From contig OU015567.1 in NCBI GenBank assembly GCA_907165135.1, forward strand, positions 7,011,001 through 7,075,000: a stretch of 64,000 nt of DNA, given 5' to 3'. The stretch is from Oikopleura dioica. Lineage: Eukaryota > Chordata > Appendicularia > Copelata > Oikopleuridae. Positions 42,365 through 54,388 of the stretch are shown piece after piece. The notes below the pieces were generated by a model that searched no databases, had not been told where the DNA came from, and saw only the letters and a list, made by a program, of their open reading frames with translations. The translations under genes were made by a program, and so were the position numbers. The stretch's first letter is position 1; every line of letters begins with the position of its first letter.

Positions 42365-42705
42365 AAAATCAGAGCTCGACAACCTGTGTAGAAAACCTGA
42401 GTCAGGTTCTGAGAGGGTTAAATTTGAAGCCACTGCTTTTGTAAAGCTATTTTTTAGGGTAAGGGTAGGGATACCCTTAACGTCCGATCTCAGAGCCTGT
42501 GTAGAAAACCTGAGTCAGGTTCTGAGAGAGCTAAATGTGAACCCCTGCTTTTCATAAGCTTTTTGGAGCTCTCTCAAAACCTGACTCAGGTTTTCTACAC
42601 AGGCTCTGAGATCGGACGTTAAGGGTATCCCTACCCTTACCCTAAAAAATAGCTTTACAAAAGCAGGAGCTTCAAATTTAACCCGAACCCAGTTGCCGAC
42701 CCTTT
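42365..42705. repeat. Nested foldback: family A element inside a larger inverted repeat
   Basis: Outer arms: AAATTTGAAGCCACTGCTTT near 42430 and its inverse near 42660; inner arms: AACGTCCGATCTCAGAGCCT near 42480 and its inverse near 42600. The innermost part is a short family A copy (GTGTAGAAAACCTGAGTCAG). TAGGGTAAGGGTAGGG telomere-like runs lie in the outer arms. Confidence 0.8.
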
Positions 42706-44035
42706 TAGGAAGAACCTTTAGTAATTGAAACTACATGGGTTTGCACTATTTTCAGCGCTTGTCAAAAGTGCGATTTTCTAGTTTGTAATTTTTGTGTATA
42801 AAAATATTATGCGTTGACAATTTGAGGCGGATACTGATTCCGGAAGTAGAATAAAATTAATTTGAGAATAAAATCACAACTCAAAATAATCAAAATCTCA
42901 TTTTAGAAGAACATCGAAGGTAAATATAAAAATTAGTGTTTTCAGTAAACATTTTTTCTTTCAGACTCAGAAAAAACGCTGATTTGTTTTGAAATTTTGA
43001 AAGTGAAGGAAAAGCCCTTCTTGGCTTTTGCCCAGAATAAGGCGCTAGAATGAGGCGCTAGAATCATGGGAAGAAAGAGCTGCTTCGCGATCAAGTGGGC
43101 CTTGTTGTCTTGAAAAATTTGAAAATTTCCTCTTGCGCATTTTTGGCACTTGATGCTGCGGCAACAAATTCAAATTATTCAAAACGCGCCTTTACGGGGT
43201 TAATGAAAATTATACCAAATATTCACGGAAGCGCTAAGCAACTTTGTTTTCGTTGACGCCGCCGAAATTAAGGGGGTGTCTCAGTTTTCCTTTTTCTCGT
43301 AAAAAAGTTCGACTTTCTTTCTTATTCAAAAAAAAATTGCCATGAAAGATTCATGCGCTAATCCAGGCTAATTATGCCTGTTTGAGATTGACTGACATTA
43401 TCACGTGAAAGAAGCGGGAGCGAGTCAGCTGAGCTGGGTTTTTTCAAGGGTGGAAGTGGCGGCACCCCTTTCAAATTGACCAAAACTGTATACAAGCACT
43501 GACAAACAAGAATACAAGAATACATGTTTTGCATATCAATAGTACTTCTCGACCCGCACAACAAAGCTTTTAGCGGCGATGAGTAGTACTGCTATAAATT
43601 ATAAATATTTTTTCGCAAAAAGAAATATCAAAAATCTAAAAATAAAGCAATTTTTTATTTAGTGATGTTTTTAAATTGAATCTGTCCATTTTGATAATTG
43701 TCCATTATTTTCAATTTTGCATCAGAAATTCTTTTTAATATGTTTTTCATCCCATTACCGGGGCTAGGCGTGACGGGTTAGCACTGACCCAGGTGCGTTT
43801 GCGCCTTTATTTTTTTAATAATTGTTGAAGATTTGAAGATTCTTGCTCTTTTTGATCAATTTTTCACACTTGCCTCGCAAATGTTGATTTGAGACATATG
43901 GTCAAATTGAAATCTACAAAAAAGAACCCAATGCTTCGAAGTTATATAAATCTTAGATTTTTCATTTTCACAGAAAATCTTTGACTTACTATTTAGGGTT
44001 AGGGCTAGAGTAAAGTTAAGGGTTAGGGTTACGAT

Positions 44036-44455
44036 CAGAGTTGGTAAAAAAGTATACTTCACTCGCCCTTCAGAATGAAGTATACTTCATGAAGTATACT
44101 TCAGGGCGTTGCAGGGCGTTGAAGGGCGTGAAGTGTACTTCCGCACTTCCCTCTACTTCAACCGCCCTTCCGCCCTTCACTCTACTTCAACTTGGTTCTG
44201 TCGGCCATCAGAATCCATCCGCCAGAATTTTTTCAAATTTTACGCTTATTGGCTCTCAGGCGCCATGATTTAAATCACGCTGATTGTGGCAGATGAAGTG
44301 GCAGCGAAAGTTTTCGATAAGAACCGATAGCTGAAGTATACTTCAGCGCGTGAAGTATACTTCAGAGCCATTTCGTACTTCACCGCCCTTCAAGAATGAA
44401 GGGCGCCCTGCAGATTTTTGAAGGGCGGGGGGAAGTATACTTTTTTCCAGCTCTG
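44036..44455. mobile_element. 420-bp hAT-type MITE with 8-bp TSD
   Basis: Ends CAGAGTTGGTAAAAAAGTAT and, inverted, ATACTTTTTTCCAGCTCTG; a CAGAG start is typical of hAT ends. The duplication GTTACGAT lies at 44028-44035 and 44456-44463. Inside, GAAGTATACTTC palindromes and GAAGGGCG units repeat many times. No transposase. Confidence 0.88.
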
Positions 44456-44486
44456 GTTACGATCTTTGCTGAAAATCTAGAAACAA

Positions 44487-44829
44487 GGCTCGGCAACCTG
44501 TGTAGAAAACCTGAGTCAGGGTCTTAAAGATCAGAAATGAAAAGCCGCGCAGCTGCTTTTTTAAATACAAAGACGCAAAGCGGCTTCGCTAATATTGCCA
44601 ACAATCTGAGTTTGTTTATTTGAAGGCTTAACGTTTTCGGAACAGTAATTCCATCATCAGAGCCGTTGAAGTCTTGAGATAACTGTAGATCTTTTCAAAA
44701 ATCAGACAAATCTATCAAAAAATTTAGCGAAGCCACTTTGCGGCTTTGTTTCTGAAAAAGCCGCTGCGCTGCTTTTAATTTCAGTTCTCCCAGACCCTTA
44801 CTCAGGTTTTCAACACAGGTTGCCGAACC
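44487..44829. repeat. Foldback family A element with a nested insertion
   Basis: Ends GCTCGGCAACCTGTGTAGAA and ...CACAGGTTGCCGAACC. Between the hairpins is a fragment (TTAACGTTTTCGGAACAGTA then ATTCCATCATCAGAGCC) also found at 31505-31560. Confidence 0.8.
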
Positions 44830-44835
44830 AAATCT

Positions 44836-44904
44836 TGAAGCCGCTCCGCGCGGCTAATTTTCTTTTCGACTCGAAGCCGCAAGCGGCTTCTCGACTTTCC
44901 GATT
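44836..44904. repeat. Partial foldback family B hairpin
   Basis: GAAGCCGCTCCGCGCGGCTA then CTCGAAGCCGCAAGCGGCTT; only half of the element remains, abutting a family A copy. Confidence 0.65.
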
Positions 44905-46136
44905 AAGGCTTCTTATTTGACAGATTACTGTAAAATCCAAGAAGGTACCTGTAAGTATATGTATTGGAAAGATGAGTGCTTTTGGCTGTGAAATGAAGCG
45001 CGTGGAGATATGCGAATTGGAATGCATTTTCAATGCGTATTTCGCGCATTTGCGAATTATTTAAAAATGAAGGCGGCTCGGCCACTCCATTTTCGGGAAA
45101 TAAAAATGCATCGATATTATCATGTCCTAATCGACATGCATGTCAAACGGGGCGTACTCTGACAGGCTAATTTTGAATATTGAATTACTCCTTCTCAATT
45201 ATCCTCTAATTAGATATTTACAGATAATATTCCCAATCGACAATATTTCGACTGCTCTTCTTCGATCAAAACGCTAAAATGTCAATTTGAATTGTAATTA
45301 ATTCTTATTCGGAAACACGCTTCCTTCGGTATAGTCAATTTAGATGTGCGTAAATGATTATGGTGGAAAATGTAGGTCAATGCCTCAAATTAAATGAATT
45401 TTTGTCGCGATTCGCGAATTTATTAGAAATTATAATTATGGAGAGAATGAGAGAGTCGTTTTTGAACGCTCTTACGTCTTGACTTTATTACGAAAGATTT
45501 CCAAAATGGAGAAAAAGTACGAGAATAGATCTCGATCGATTTTCGCGTGACTCTTCCTTTTCCGGAATTTCGCGAATTTTTCCTGGCAAAAGGAAAGTAT
45601 AAGAAAGCATTACACGCGTTCTGAAAAAAGCTCTAGAATCAGCTTTAAATATACTCTGGTCACCCGACTGAGAACAGTCTAACCCGATCGTTGGGGACAC
45701 CCTTAAGGGGAAAAAATTTCGAAAAGTCGTTTAAGAAAAGCCGCGCGCGGCTTCTTTTATCGGCTTCTAAACGCTAAAAATCTCCGCGCACGCGTATTTG
45801 TTTACTCCCCAACACAACACCTTCCCCTCCCCCAGCCTCTTCTGAGTCTTTTGAGTAATTTCCGCTCGGTGGCGCTTTCAATATTTTATTCAAATTATTC
45901 GCCGCCGCTTATTCGTCTGAGCATACGAGTCGCGCGCCGCTCCGCCCGTGCGCCGGCGCAAAAAGAAAAATGCTCTCTTCCGCCCTCTTGGCGCCGCGCA
46001 ACTGCTCCCTCCCTCCATAACTCGAGAAAAGAGCATATTGTGCGTACCATATTCAATCAGAGAATTATATCCACGCATATACCTTCTCAAAAAAACAAAA
46101 AACTTTCAAACTTCATTTTTAAAAATTCAAGAAAAA

Positions 46137-49100
46137 ATGACAACAGAAACGAGCCAAAACGAGCCAGAGCCAGTTGAAAAGAAGCCGACAACTGAATTTC
46201 TCCAAGTTCCAACATCTTCGCCAAAACACGTGACGGCAGGTAGAGCCACGCCAAGTCCAACAGGGACAGCTGTAGCGAGCCAGAGCACGGCGGGGACGCC
46301 AAGTGCGGTTTCAGAGGGACAAGATGGGATGATCGCAAAACTCCTCGAGCACTTTCAACAGCAACAGCAGCAACAACAAGTCCACGCTCAAACACAAGGT
46401 AAGAGATTAGAACAAATTTTAGAAATTGTAAATCGAATTAGTCGTAAAACTAGCCGATTGCATCTTTTGACTCAAAAAACGACCACCAAATCATAGAATT
46501 CATAGGTTGAATAAATCGGTCTCGAAAGCCGCGCGCGGCTTTCTAGACGATTTCAACTAAATATTCAGTCTTCATTTTCAAACGAACATTTTAATGAACA
46601 ATAACAACTAACCCTAACCCTAACCGTTGAGGCGGACAGTAACCCTACATTAGGGTCCATTTTTCACTAAAATTCTTGTTTTTAGCTATTTTTGACACCT
46701 AAAAAATACATTTTCTATTTTTTTCATTTTTAGAAGTAGATAAAGAAAAAGATAGCTGGCTCGGAATAGGCCGCCTAAATCTGTTTGAAGCGTTCATAAT
46801 GAGGATGCAAATCGCGTAAATATTTCCAACCACAGCAATCCAACAGGGCCAAAAATAAATATTTGATCATGGATATATATTTGAATATCTTTCGTAAGCC
46901 CAGGGCGGCCTTTCTGTGGCGGCTTATTTTATGCCAAATGATAAATATATAAATCCGCAGAGTCTGTTTCGCACTTTGGAGGTGTCATCTAATCGTATCA
47001 ACAAAAATATAACTCCATAAACAGCTCATTTTTAAGGTGCTCAAAAGTCAAATGAGTTTTTTTACTAGAAAAAAATTAATTAATATTAAAAATTATTATT
47101 TAAACAAAAACAAAGTTTAGATATTGAAAAATAAGGGGGTCTCTGTCTTAAATAACTATTTTCAGAAGATATTTCTCCAAAAATTAATATACTGACACCC
47201 TTATTTTTTCTCTCTTTCAATTGATAAAACCCTTATCTTTGATTTATAAAGGCTTAATTTTTAAAATTCAAAATTTTTTTTAATAAAAATTTCAATCAAA
47301 GTTGTCTTACTTTTGGTAAAAAGAGACTCTGAAAATCTAAAATTAGACTGAAGTTGAATTTATTGTTATTTTTTTTCTGGAGCTAGAATTTTTATTTGCA
47401 GCTTATCAGAATTATAATTAATAAATCGACTTTTTTATGATCGATGTTTTTTGAAATATCAAAAATAATAAAATAATGACTTATTTGTTTTGAATTTATT
47501 TGGATAAATGCGGTGCGGGTTTTTGCACCTCGGGACTGATGGGTAGTTAAATCCGAATGAGATTTTATTTAGAATAAACAGATACAAACCCAACGCGGCT
47601 TTTTCATCAAGATTTATTTGAAAAGGAAATCAAACAGACACAGGCTCCTGTAAAAAGTAGCTACTCGGCGATTTCCGAGATTTCCGCAATAAACAATCTC
47701 ATTTTCGTTCCTCTTCATTCCTAGCTCATTATTATTGAAATCAATTTGGTTCTTGAAATAAGCGACTTCCGACAAGCACTTCCGAGTCTTTTTCTTGAAC
47801 ATCGTGTTTTATTTATTTTTAGGACAACCCTGGGCGAATGCGTACACGAATCAACAACTAGCAATCACCATTCAAATGCAAGCTTCTTTGACCAACATTC
47901 AATGTAAGTTTCTTCATTCAAACTACCACGAATCTAATCCCAACTTTAGCAATCGAAAAGAAGCTGGAAAAAAGCGCGGAAAACTTCGCAGAACTCCTCG
48001 ATCAATTCTCAAAAGCGTCTCGTTCTCCTGAGCAAAAGCACTCGCCCAGTTCCCCATCATTCCAAAGCGGCAGTAACTCGCTCCGGGGAAAGTTCCGCGA
48101 TTCCGACATTTCCACCGGCAGCAATGGTACGTCACAGCATTCCGGCTCGTCGTCGTCTGCTTCCTCCTTGATGCGTCCCCAGCATGGGCTTCCTCCCCTA
48201 GCGATGAGAGGACGGCCACATTTCCATCCCGGAACCATGGATGAAAATATTCAAGTAAGTTTTTTTTCCGCCAGAGATATTGATTTCTCTTCTCTTATCG
48301 AAGACTTTAGGGCACTAACTACCATTAGCTTGCGGAAACCTGGTCTCGGCAATCTGTGTTGAAAACCTAAGTCAGGCTCTTGAAGAGCTGACATTAAAAG
48401 CCGCGCAGCGGCTTTTTTAAAAACAAAGCCGCGAAGCGGCTTTGCCTGAATTTACGATAGATTTTGATGGTTATATTAGCGAAGCCGCTTCGCGGTTTCG
48501 TTTTTAAAAAAGCCGCTACGCGGCTTTTCATTTTAGCTCTTCCAGAGCCTGACTCAGGTTTTTTACTCAGGTTGCCAAGCCCAGCCAGTGGCACCATGAT
48601 TCGCTGAAAACACACAAATTTGTCCAGCTGAGTATGGACGGGTTAATACCATCAGAACGAGCTGAAGGGTCTGATCTTTACTGGGAATACTTAGTTATGG
48701 ACGTAGCCATTGATTTAAATGTAAAAGTCAAATTCGGTAGTCATTGTGCGGTCGGCCCTCCACCTGGTCATCCCCCCGCGTCAACGGTCATTTTGAAATA
48801 AATTCGGGCACCTGCATTATTCTCGTGAATTTATTAACATACGCCCTGAGAAGAGCCCTTTCTTAACGTAACTCAGAGAGAAAAAATGACCTTTTCGCAG
48901 AATATTTTTTGATATTCAAAAAAGCGGGGAGATTAAAAAGCTCCTTTTCGGAGGACTCATCGTATTCTCTCTTGCATAATCCCCTGGTGCGCGTTTGAGT
49001 ATTCCTCGTGAATCAAAAATTTTTATTTTTTGCATTATCTCGCCACAGGTTATGCAGAAGGCGGGACCCCGCTTGTCATGAGCAACTTTCAATTTTTTCT

Positions 49101-51414
49101 CTTCCATTTTTTTTGAATTTTTTGCAAAATCGCATCGTTTAGTGCATAAAATACAAATCAGCGGGCGTGAGAAAGAAACCGAAACGCCACAGACATTCAG
49201 TCGCAACAAATGCAAAAAAAACGACAAAAATAAAAATGGAAGAGGAGAGAATGGGATTCCCAGCCTCTTCTCTGAAGAAACCGTCTGCGGCCCTTCATTT
49301 TTTTCAAAAAGAAAAAGCCGCGCGCGGCTTCGGAGATCACGAGGGAAAGAAAAAACTTGATCTCGAAAGCCGCGCGCGGCTTTTTCCAGGCCTTCGAAAA
49401 GCAGGCTTAGGTTGTAAGTCTTATTATGGCTTTTTCTTAACCCATTTGTTCGTCATGGCCATTTTCTTGGACATTTGCTTTTTCGACTCGGAAGTGTTCC
49501 AAGGACTCATGAGGTGGAAGTGCCAGCACCTGACACGGGGCCCAGTAACTTCATTTGCTTTTTAATCTCCGGTCGGGCAAATTTTGCAGCTTTTGGCAAT
49601 ATTATTTTTTTGACTTGCATGCAGTACAGGTGGCCATTCGGCTCGCCTGACCCAACCCATGTATAATACTACGCTATGTTAATGAAATTCAGCAAGATAA
49701 ACCACCACCTGCCGGAAAAAGAATTAGAGCCAGAAAAAAGTTCTTTTTCTTGCGAATTAGAAAATTCAAATTGAATTAAAAGCATTAGGCTTTAATATTC
49801 AGTAAAAATTGATAAAAAAATGATGCGAAAATTTGGGTCGTGGAAATCTTGCGAAAATGATTTCATCTTTATGACGCGGGGGAAATCATTAATGTAAATT
49901 TTCAATCATGAAAAAACGATTCACGCGAAAATTATGTATAATTTTTTCCTAAACAAGCGATTGCGTAAGATTTCCGATGATGGTCAGATTGGAACATTAC
50001 TGATGCTTGAATTTTTAGCTTGAAGAATTGGACAGATTCGCGAAGGAATTCAAGCAAAAGCGGATCAAGCTCGGCTTCACTCAAGGAGACGTCGGAGTCG
50101 CTATGGGAAGATTGTATGGAAGCGACTTTTCGCAAACGACGATTTCGCGTTTTGAAGCGCTCAATCTTAGGTAACCAGTTTTCTCCCCACCCAAATGAGA
50201 CGATTTCCTTTAGTTTCAAAAACATGTGCAAGCTGAAACCAATTCTCGAGCGCTGGCTAGAAGACGCGGAACGCTACCTGACTCCGAATCAACAGTCCTT
50301 GTCCACTGAAGCTCAGTTGGAAAGCGCGAGACGCAGGAAGAAGCGAACCTCAATCGACAATTCTGTCAAAGGTACTTAGCTTATTGTTTTGTCGAAATTC
50401 GCGAGTTAGGTAATGAGCTGCTTAGCTGCCAAAAATGCACGTGGGTGAATACACGGTGGTTTATTCACGGCCTGAATGTGGCATTATTAGCTTGAATGTC
50501 GTGGAATATCGCGACTAACACCACGAATATTATACAAACGAATAATCATATTCCATGAGCGCGAATTTCAAGCAAAATCGATAAATGTCATCTTCAAAAA
50601 CGCTTGAAAATTTCATGAATCAAAATTCAAATTTCACTAAATGTCACTAAATTTTGTTCTTTTAACTGAACTAATCATTTAGTAGCTTTGGAAATGCATT
50701 TCCTTCGAAACTCCCGACCAACCAGCGCCGAAATCACGCAACTGGCCGAAGACCTTGAAATGGAGCGAGAAACCGTGCGAGTTTGGTTTTGTAATCGGCG
50801 ACAAAAGGAAAAAAGAATCGGCAGTCACGGAGAGGTACTAAGAGGACTATCCGAAGAGCGGGGAATGAGTGAGATTAGGAGCAGTCAAATGAGATGCAAA
50901 TTTGGAGCTCATTTCAATCCAATAATAGAAGGATGAGCACCTGCGCATTTCGGAATGTGACAGGGGCTTGTTTAGGTCAAGCGCGGGTCGAGCGAATATT
51001 TTGAAAGAAATATTTTTTTGAGAATAGGCCTTACTTCATTCAGCCCTCACTTGAAACCCCGACTCTGCATGAATTTCAATTAGTCACTAACTCCGTTCTT
51101 TTCAGGAGGAAAACGCATCGATTCAAGACTCCGAGCCAACATCTCCAGTTGGCACTACTCACCCGACCCTGCCAGCTTCCAGCCCGATTGCCCAAGTTTC
51201 GCAAATCCCTCAGATTCCCGTCTCCATTCCCCTTTCGATCCAGAACGCTGACTTCTACCAGAACTTAGTCAACATGCAAAAGAGCGGAGGACTATTCGGA
51301 AATATGGCCTCCGAGATTCCGAAGCTGCCAAACTTTGGTTTCTTCCCTCAAATTCCGCAAATATCGGCGCCAAATCAAATGGCAGAGATAACTGAGCTTC
51401 CAACTGCACAGTAA
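46137..51414 (+). CDS. POU2: POU-domain homeobox transcription factor, class 2 (Oct-1/Oct-2) type
   Basis: A sequence-specific nuclear DNA-binding protein. The POU-specific domain (exon about 50020-50171) reads [20 protein letters not shown] and [20 protein letters not shown]. After a short linker the homeodomain starts [13 protein letters not shown] (ending 50370), crosses an intron, and finishes with [17 protein letters not shown] near 50820. The match to vertebrate Oct-1/2 is close over both halves. Upstream exons: 46137-46398 (acidic, Ser/Thr, a run of eight Gln), about 47822-47904 ([15 protein letters not shown]), about 47951-48130 and about 48130-48253 ([14 protein letters not shown]). 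The final exon (about 51105-51414) is Pro/Gln-rich and ends ITELPTAQ. The first intron is long (1.4 kb) by local standards, and the intron after 48253 contains a family A element. The start ATG is preceded by an A-rich stretch. Confidence 0.9.
48352..48582. repeat. Foldback family A element in a POU gene intron
   Basis: GGTCTCGGCAATCTGTGTTG and ...TCAGGTTGCCAAGCCC; interior hairpins AAAAGCCGCGCAGCGGCTTT, AAGCCGCTTCGCGGTTTCG and AAAGCCGCTACGCGGCTTTT are well kept. Confidence 0.85.
49310..49386. repeat. Two GCCGCGCGCGGC hairpins in a POU gene intron
   Basis: AAAAGCCGCGCGCGGCTTCG and AAAGCCGCGCGCGGCTTTTT occur 55 bp apart. Similar solo hairpins are at 45740, 46525, 57845 and 57900. Confidence 0.7.
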
Positions 51415-51531
51415 GAGTTACTGTATATCCCCGTCACAGCTTTATAAATATATTTTCACTGTATAATAAAAATATAAAACTCATTAATTTCATTTGATTA
51501 TTGTTGATTTCAAAGTATTGTTTTTGCTAAT

Positions 51532-51752
51532 GGGCTCGGCAACCTGCGTGGAAAACCTGAGTGGAGTCAGGGTCTTAAGCGGCTTTTCTAAAAACGAAGC
51601 CGCAAAGCGGCTTTGCCAGATTAAAAATTGTTTGACGTATCAATATTGATTTAGCCGCTTCGCGGCTATGTTTTTAGAAAAGCCGCAACGCGGCTTTTTA
51701 CCATCACTCTTCCAGGACCCTGACTCAGGTTTTCCACGCAGGTTGCCGAGCC
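51532..51752. repeat. Foldback family A element downstream of the POU gene
   Basis: GGGCTCGGCAACCTGCGTGG and ...CCACGCAGGTTGCCGAGCC; matching C/T changes in the two ends (GCGTGG/CCACGC) show the arms have changed together, or were corrected against each other. Confidence 0.85.
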
Positions 51753-52203
51753 GAGATATGACTTTATTCGATGAACAGCATATTTTTTAGTTTCCGACAA
51801 AGCTCTTATTATTTTTTCCGCATCGAATAAATTCAAGAGGCAGTTCACTCTGTTTGGAATATTTTTCCGCGCAAGTCGTTTTATGTAATTCGGCAAAAAC
51901 TTGAAATTCAGTCGGGATGCTTAAAATTATGCTGAAAGCGCGGCCGAACAAAAAAATTCATAAAAAACATGAGTGCTTATTATTTTCTCTCCTTTTCTTT
52001 TTGCAGTGTTTAGGAGTTAGTGGGAAAATCTGGTTCTTTTTAATCAAAGATCGCATTTTTATCTGGTTTTACGATTTTTCTTGCCCAAGATCTGAAACGT
52101 GAGTGCTAATTTTTTATGTATTTATTCCATTGTTTGGCAGATAGTGGAAAAAAACAGGTCAGTTTTTAAAAGTATGGAACTGTGTGGAGTGATTTGAACA
52201 ATT

Positions 52204-54045
52204 CTATTCTTCTTTCGCAGTGAGAGATTTTTTCTCAGCAAGTACGATGTTCTCTTCGTTGATTTCATTCTGATTCTCGTCTTTCTTTGGTTCTTCGTAT
52301 TTCTTTCGTTTCAACACTCGGTAGATGTGCCAGCTTGTGAACAAACTAAAATATGAAAAGTTTAAAACCCAAAGGCTACTAAAGTCCCTCACGTGATAAA
52401 AGCGGCAACAGCGTTCACAATGAACAAGACCTTCTTGGTGCCCATCGCCGCGATGAATAGGTTACTGATCGTCGGCACAATAAGCGTCATCAGCCCGTCA
52501 AACATCTGGTCGAAGAAGAGGGCCTTGTTGAGGTTGGCCCCGCCGACCAGGTCGATCAAAATCACGTATTTGAGACCAGAGTAGCCAGCCAAGCCAAGAG
52601 CAAAGAGAACTAAGCCGATGGCAAACATCCAGTAACTTTCAGCGAAGATAAAGGCGATTTGAGAAGCAAGGAGAACCGCTGTCCACGCGAATTGGAGAGT
52701 GGTTTCGGAGAAGCACTTGGTTAGCTCTCCCCAAAGAGGTCGGAAGAGCACCTAGAATGCTGCGTTATTCAGGCAGAAATGATGTTAAATGTACCTCTGG
52801 AATAGCGCTCCACAAAATCAGCTGACCAGCCTTTTCTCCATCAATTCCCATTTCAATAGCAACATTCGTAATTTCCGTAAAAACCGAGCTCATGATAAAA
52901 CCAGAGCAGACCATGCAATTAACGATCATACAGACGATTCCAGGGTTCTTCAGTACGCCGGTGAATTCCTTCACTTTATCGCCAAAGGGGACTTTGTTTT
53001 CTTTCTCTTCGAGCGCTCGTTGTTTCTGGCTCTCGATTTCGGAGGAGTGCTGGTGGAAGAGAGTAGCCACGATGGCTAGGGAAGGATGTTAGTTCTATCG
53101 CTGAGGGTAGAGTATCTTACCTTGGTGGAAGAAAATTCCAGTCATGATCAAAAGCGCGCCTGTCCAGCTCATAACAGTGGCGAGGTAGGAGGTAATCGGG
53201 AGCAGGGCAGTAATGAAGATAGGAGCTCCAATAAAGAGGTAGGGATTCCATTTGTTGCGAGTCTGAAAATTTTCTTTACAAGGAAAGTTGTATATCCTAG
53301 ACGTCTAGGAAGACTTAAAACTAGCATGTATGTCAGTGCATATTCCATGTTTTACCTCGTCTAGCCAATTCTGTGGGGTGATGCAAATGATTCCGAAGGA
53401 AAAGCCAGCGCCGATGCCGGATAAAATTCCCATAATAATCTGCGGGATGACAAAGTACTCGGCAGGCCACCAGTTAGCAAAGTAGATCAGCAAGTAGCCG
53501 ACAAGCGAAAAGACAGTGGAAAGAGTGAGCCACTCGCGAGCAGAGAGCTTGGAGTAGAAAGCGGAGAGGAACATCGCGCCAAAGTAGAGGAAGCCTTGGT
53601 TGAATCGCTGATGCAAGGAGGCTGTTTCTTGGGGCAAACCATAGGAACCCTTCCACTGAAAAACAGATTAGAAAAAAGTTGAGAAATAATAGCAGAAAAA
53701 AATGATTCAAAGGGCGCTAAGCTTTGAAAAAGCAATATTTATCTTCTGAATGATCATTCTCTCCTGACTGTAATTTGAAAGTGTACTTACTGAGGCTGTG
53801 AGGACATTCTGAAAAGCCGAGAAACCGAAAGTAAATCCAGAAAGCAGGGCCGAGCAGGCGACAATCAACTTCGAGTAGCCGCCATCTTTCTTCGTTGAAA
53901 GCCCAAGTCTCTTTTTCGGATAGCCCATATTCTCCGTTCTTTGGGCAATTTGGGTGCTAACGGGCTTAGTGAAAAAACGGCCTAAATTTCGGGATTCTCT
54001 CGATTCCTCAAACGAGTCCGGGGCGAAGTGCAAGAGATGACTCAT
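52204..54045 (-). CDS. Major facilitator transporter, SLC16 (monocarboxylate transporter)-like
   Basis: A membrane transporter with about twelve hydrophobic helices. After an N-terminal cytosolic stretch the first helix starts with KKDGGYSKLIVACSALLSGF, comparable to the PDGGxGW signature of the MCT family. Later helices include GFLYFGAMFLSAFYSKL, EWLTLSTVFSLVGYLLIYFA, GAGFSFGIICITPQNWLDE, NPYLFIGAPIFITALLPITS, VCMIVNCMVCSGFIMSSVF, WMFAIGLVLFALGLAGY and ALFFDQMFDGLMTLIVPTIS. The middle loop (EIESQKQRALEEKENKVPFG) and the C-terminal tail are charged. Introns near 52340-52395, 52752-52795, 53073-53120, 53264-53355 and 53657-53790 are short. I chose the ATG at 54045 (MSHLLHF) because the frame further upstream has no ATG before a stop. 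The substrate is unknown; a distant UNC-93-like MFS is the main alternative. Confidence 0.7.
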
Positions 54046-54388
54046 TTTTGAGCTCCTCACTGGACTCGCGCCAACCAATAGGGAATCATCAAGGCCTGAG
54101 GAGCTGAGTCAACTTTTCAGCAACCTAAAAATGAGAAAAAATTGAGAATAAAATGAAAACAGTAGCATCCTTCAGTACCGAACTGAAACTTCCGAAACTG
54201 ATTGAGTCTTGAAGCAATAAATATCTAAGTTGACAAATTTTCAAGAGTTGTTTTTTATAAATTGATTTATTCTGAAATCACACTGATATGAAGAGAAGAA
54301 GCAGGAGAATGGAATTTTTGAAGTAAAGTAAGTTTCGAAGCAATGATCTTTGTACAGTCATAGTAAGGTCCTTCAGAATGTTCTTTGT

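Larger units (their letters stand above)
39710..46136. other. Gene-poor, repeat-rich interval upstream of the POU gene
   Basis: About 6.4 kb without a convincing gene. It holds seven or more foldback elements, a hAT-like MITE, interstitial TTAGGG runs (near 42336-42360 and 43995-44030) and A/T-rich filler. Short open frames on both strands lack splice context and conserved motifs. Regulatory sequence for the POU gene may be here but I cannot point to any. Confidence 0.5.

Noticed and set aside
44041-44268. 75-residue open frame inside the hAT-type MITE
   Set aside because: It is made of the repeated palindromic units and is not a transposase.
45890-46136. Upstream in-frame extension of the POU gene
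   Set aside because: The frame is open upstream of 46137 but reads RRRKKKNALFRPLG without resemblance to POU proteins; the ATG at 46137 with its acidic N-terminus is the better start.
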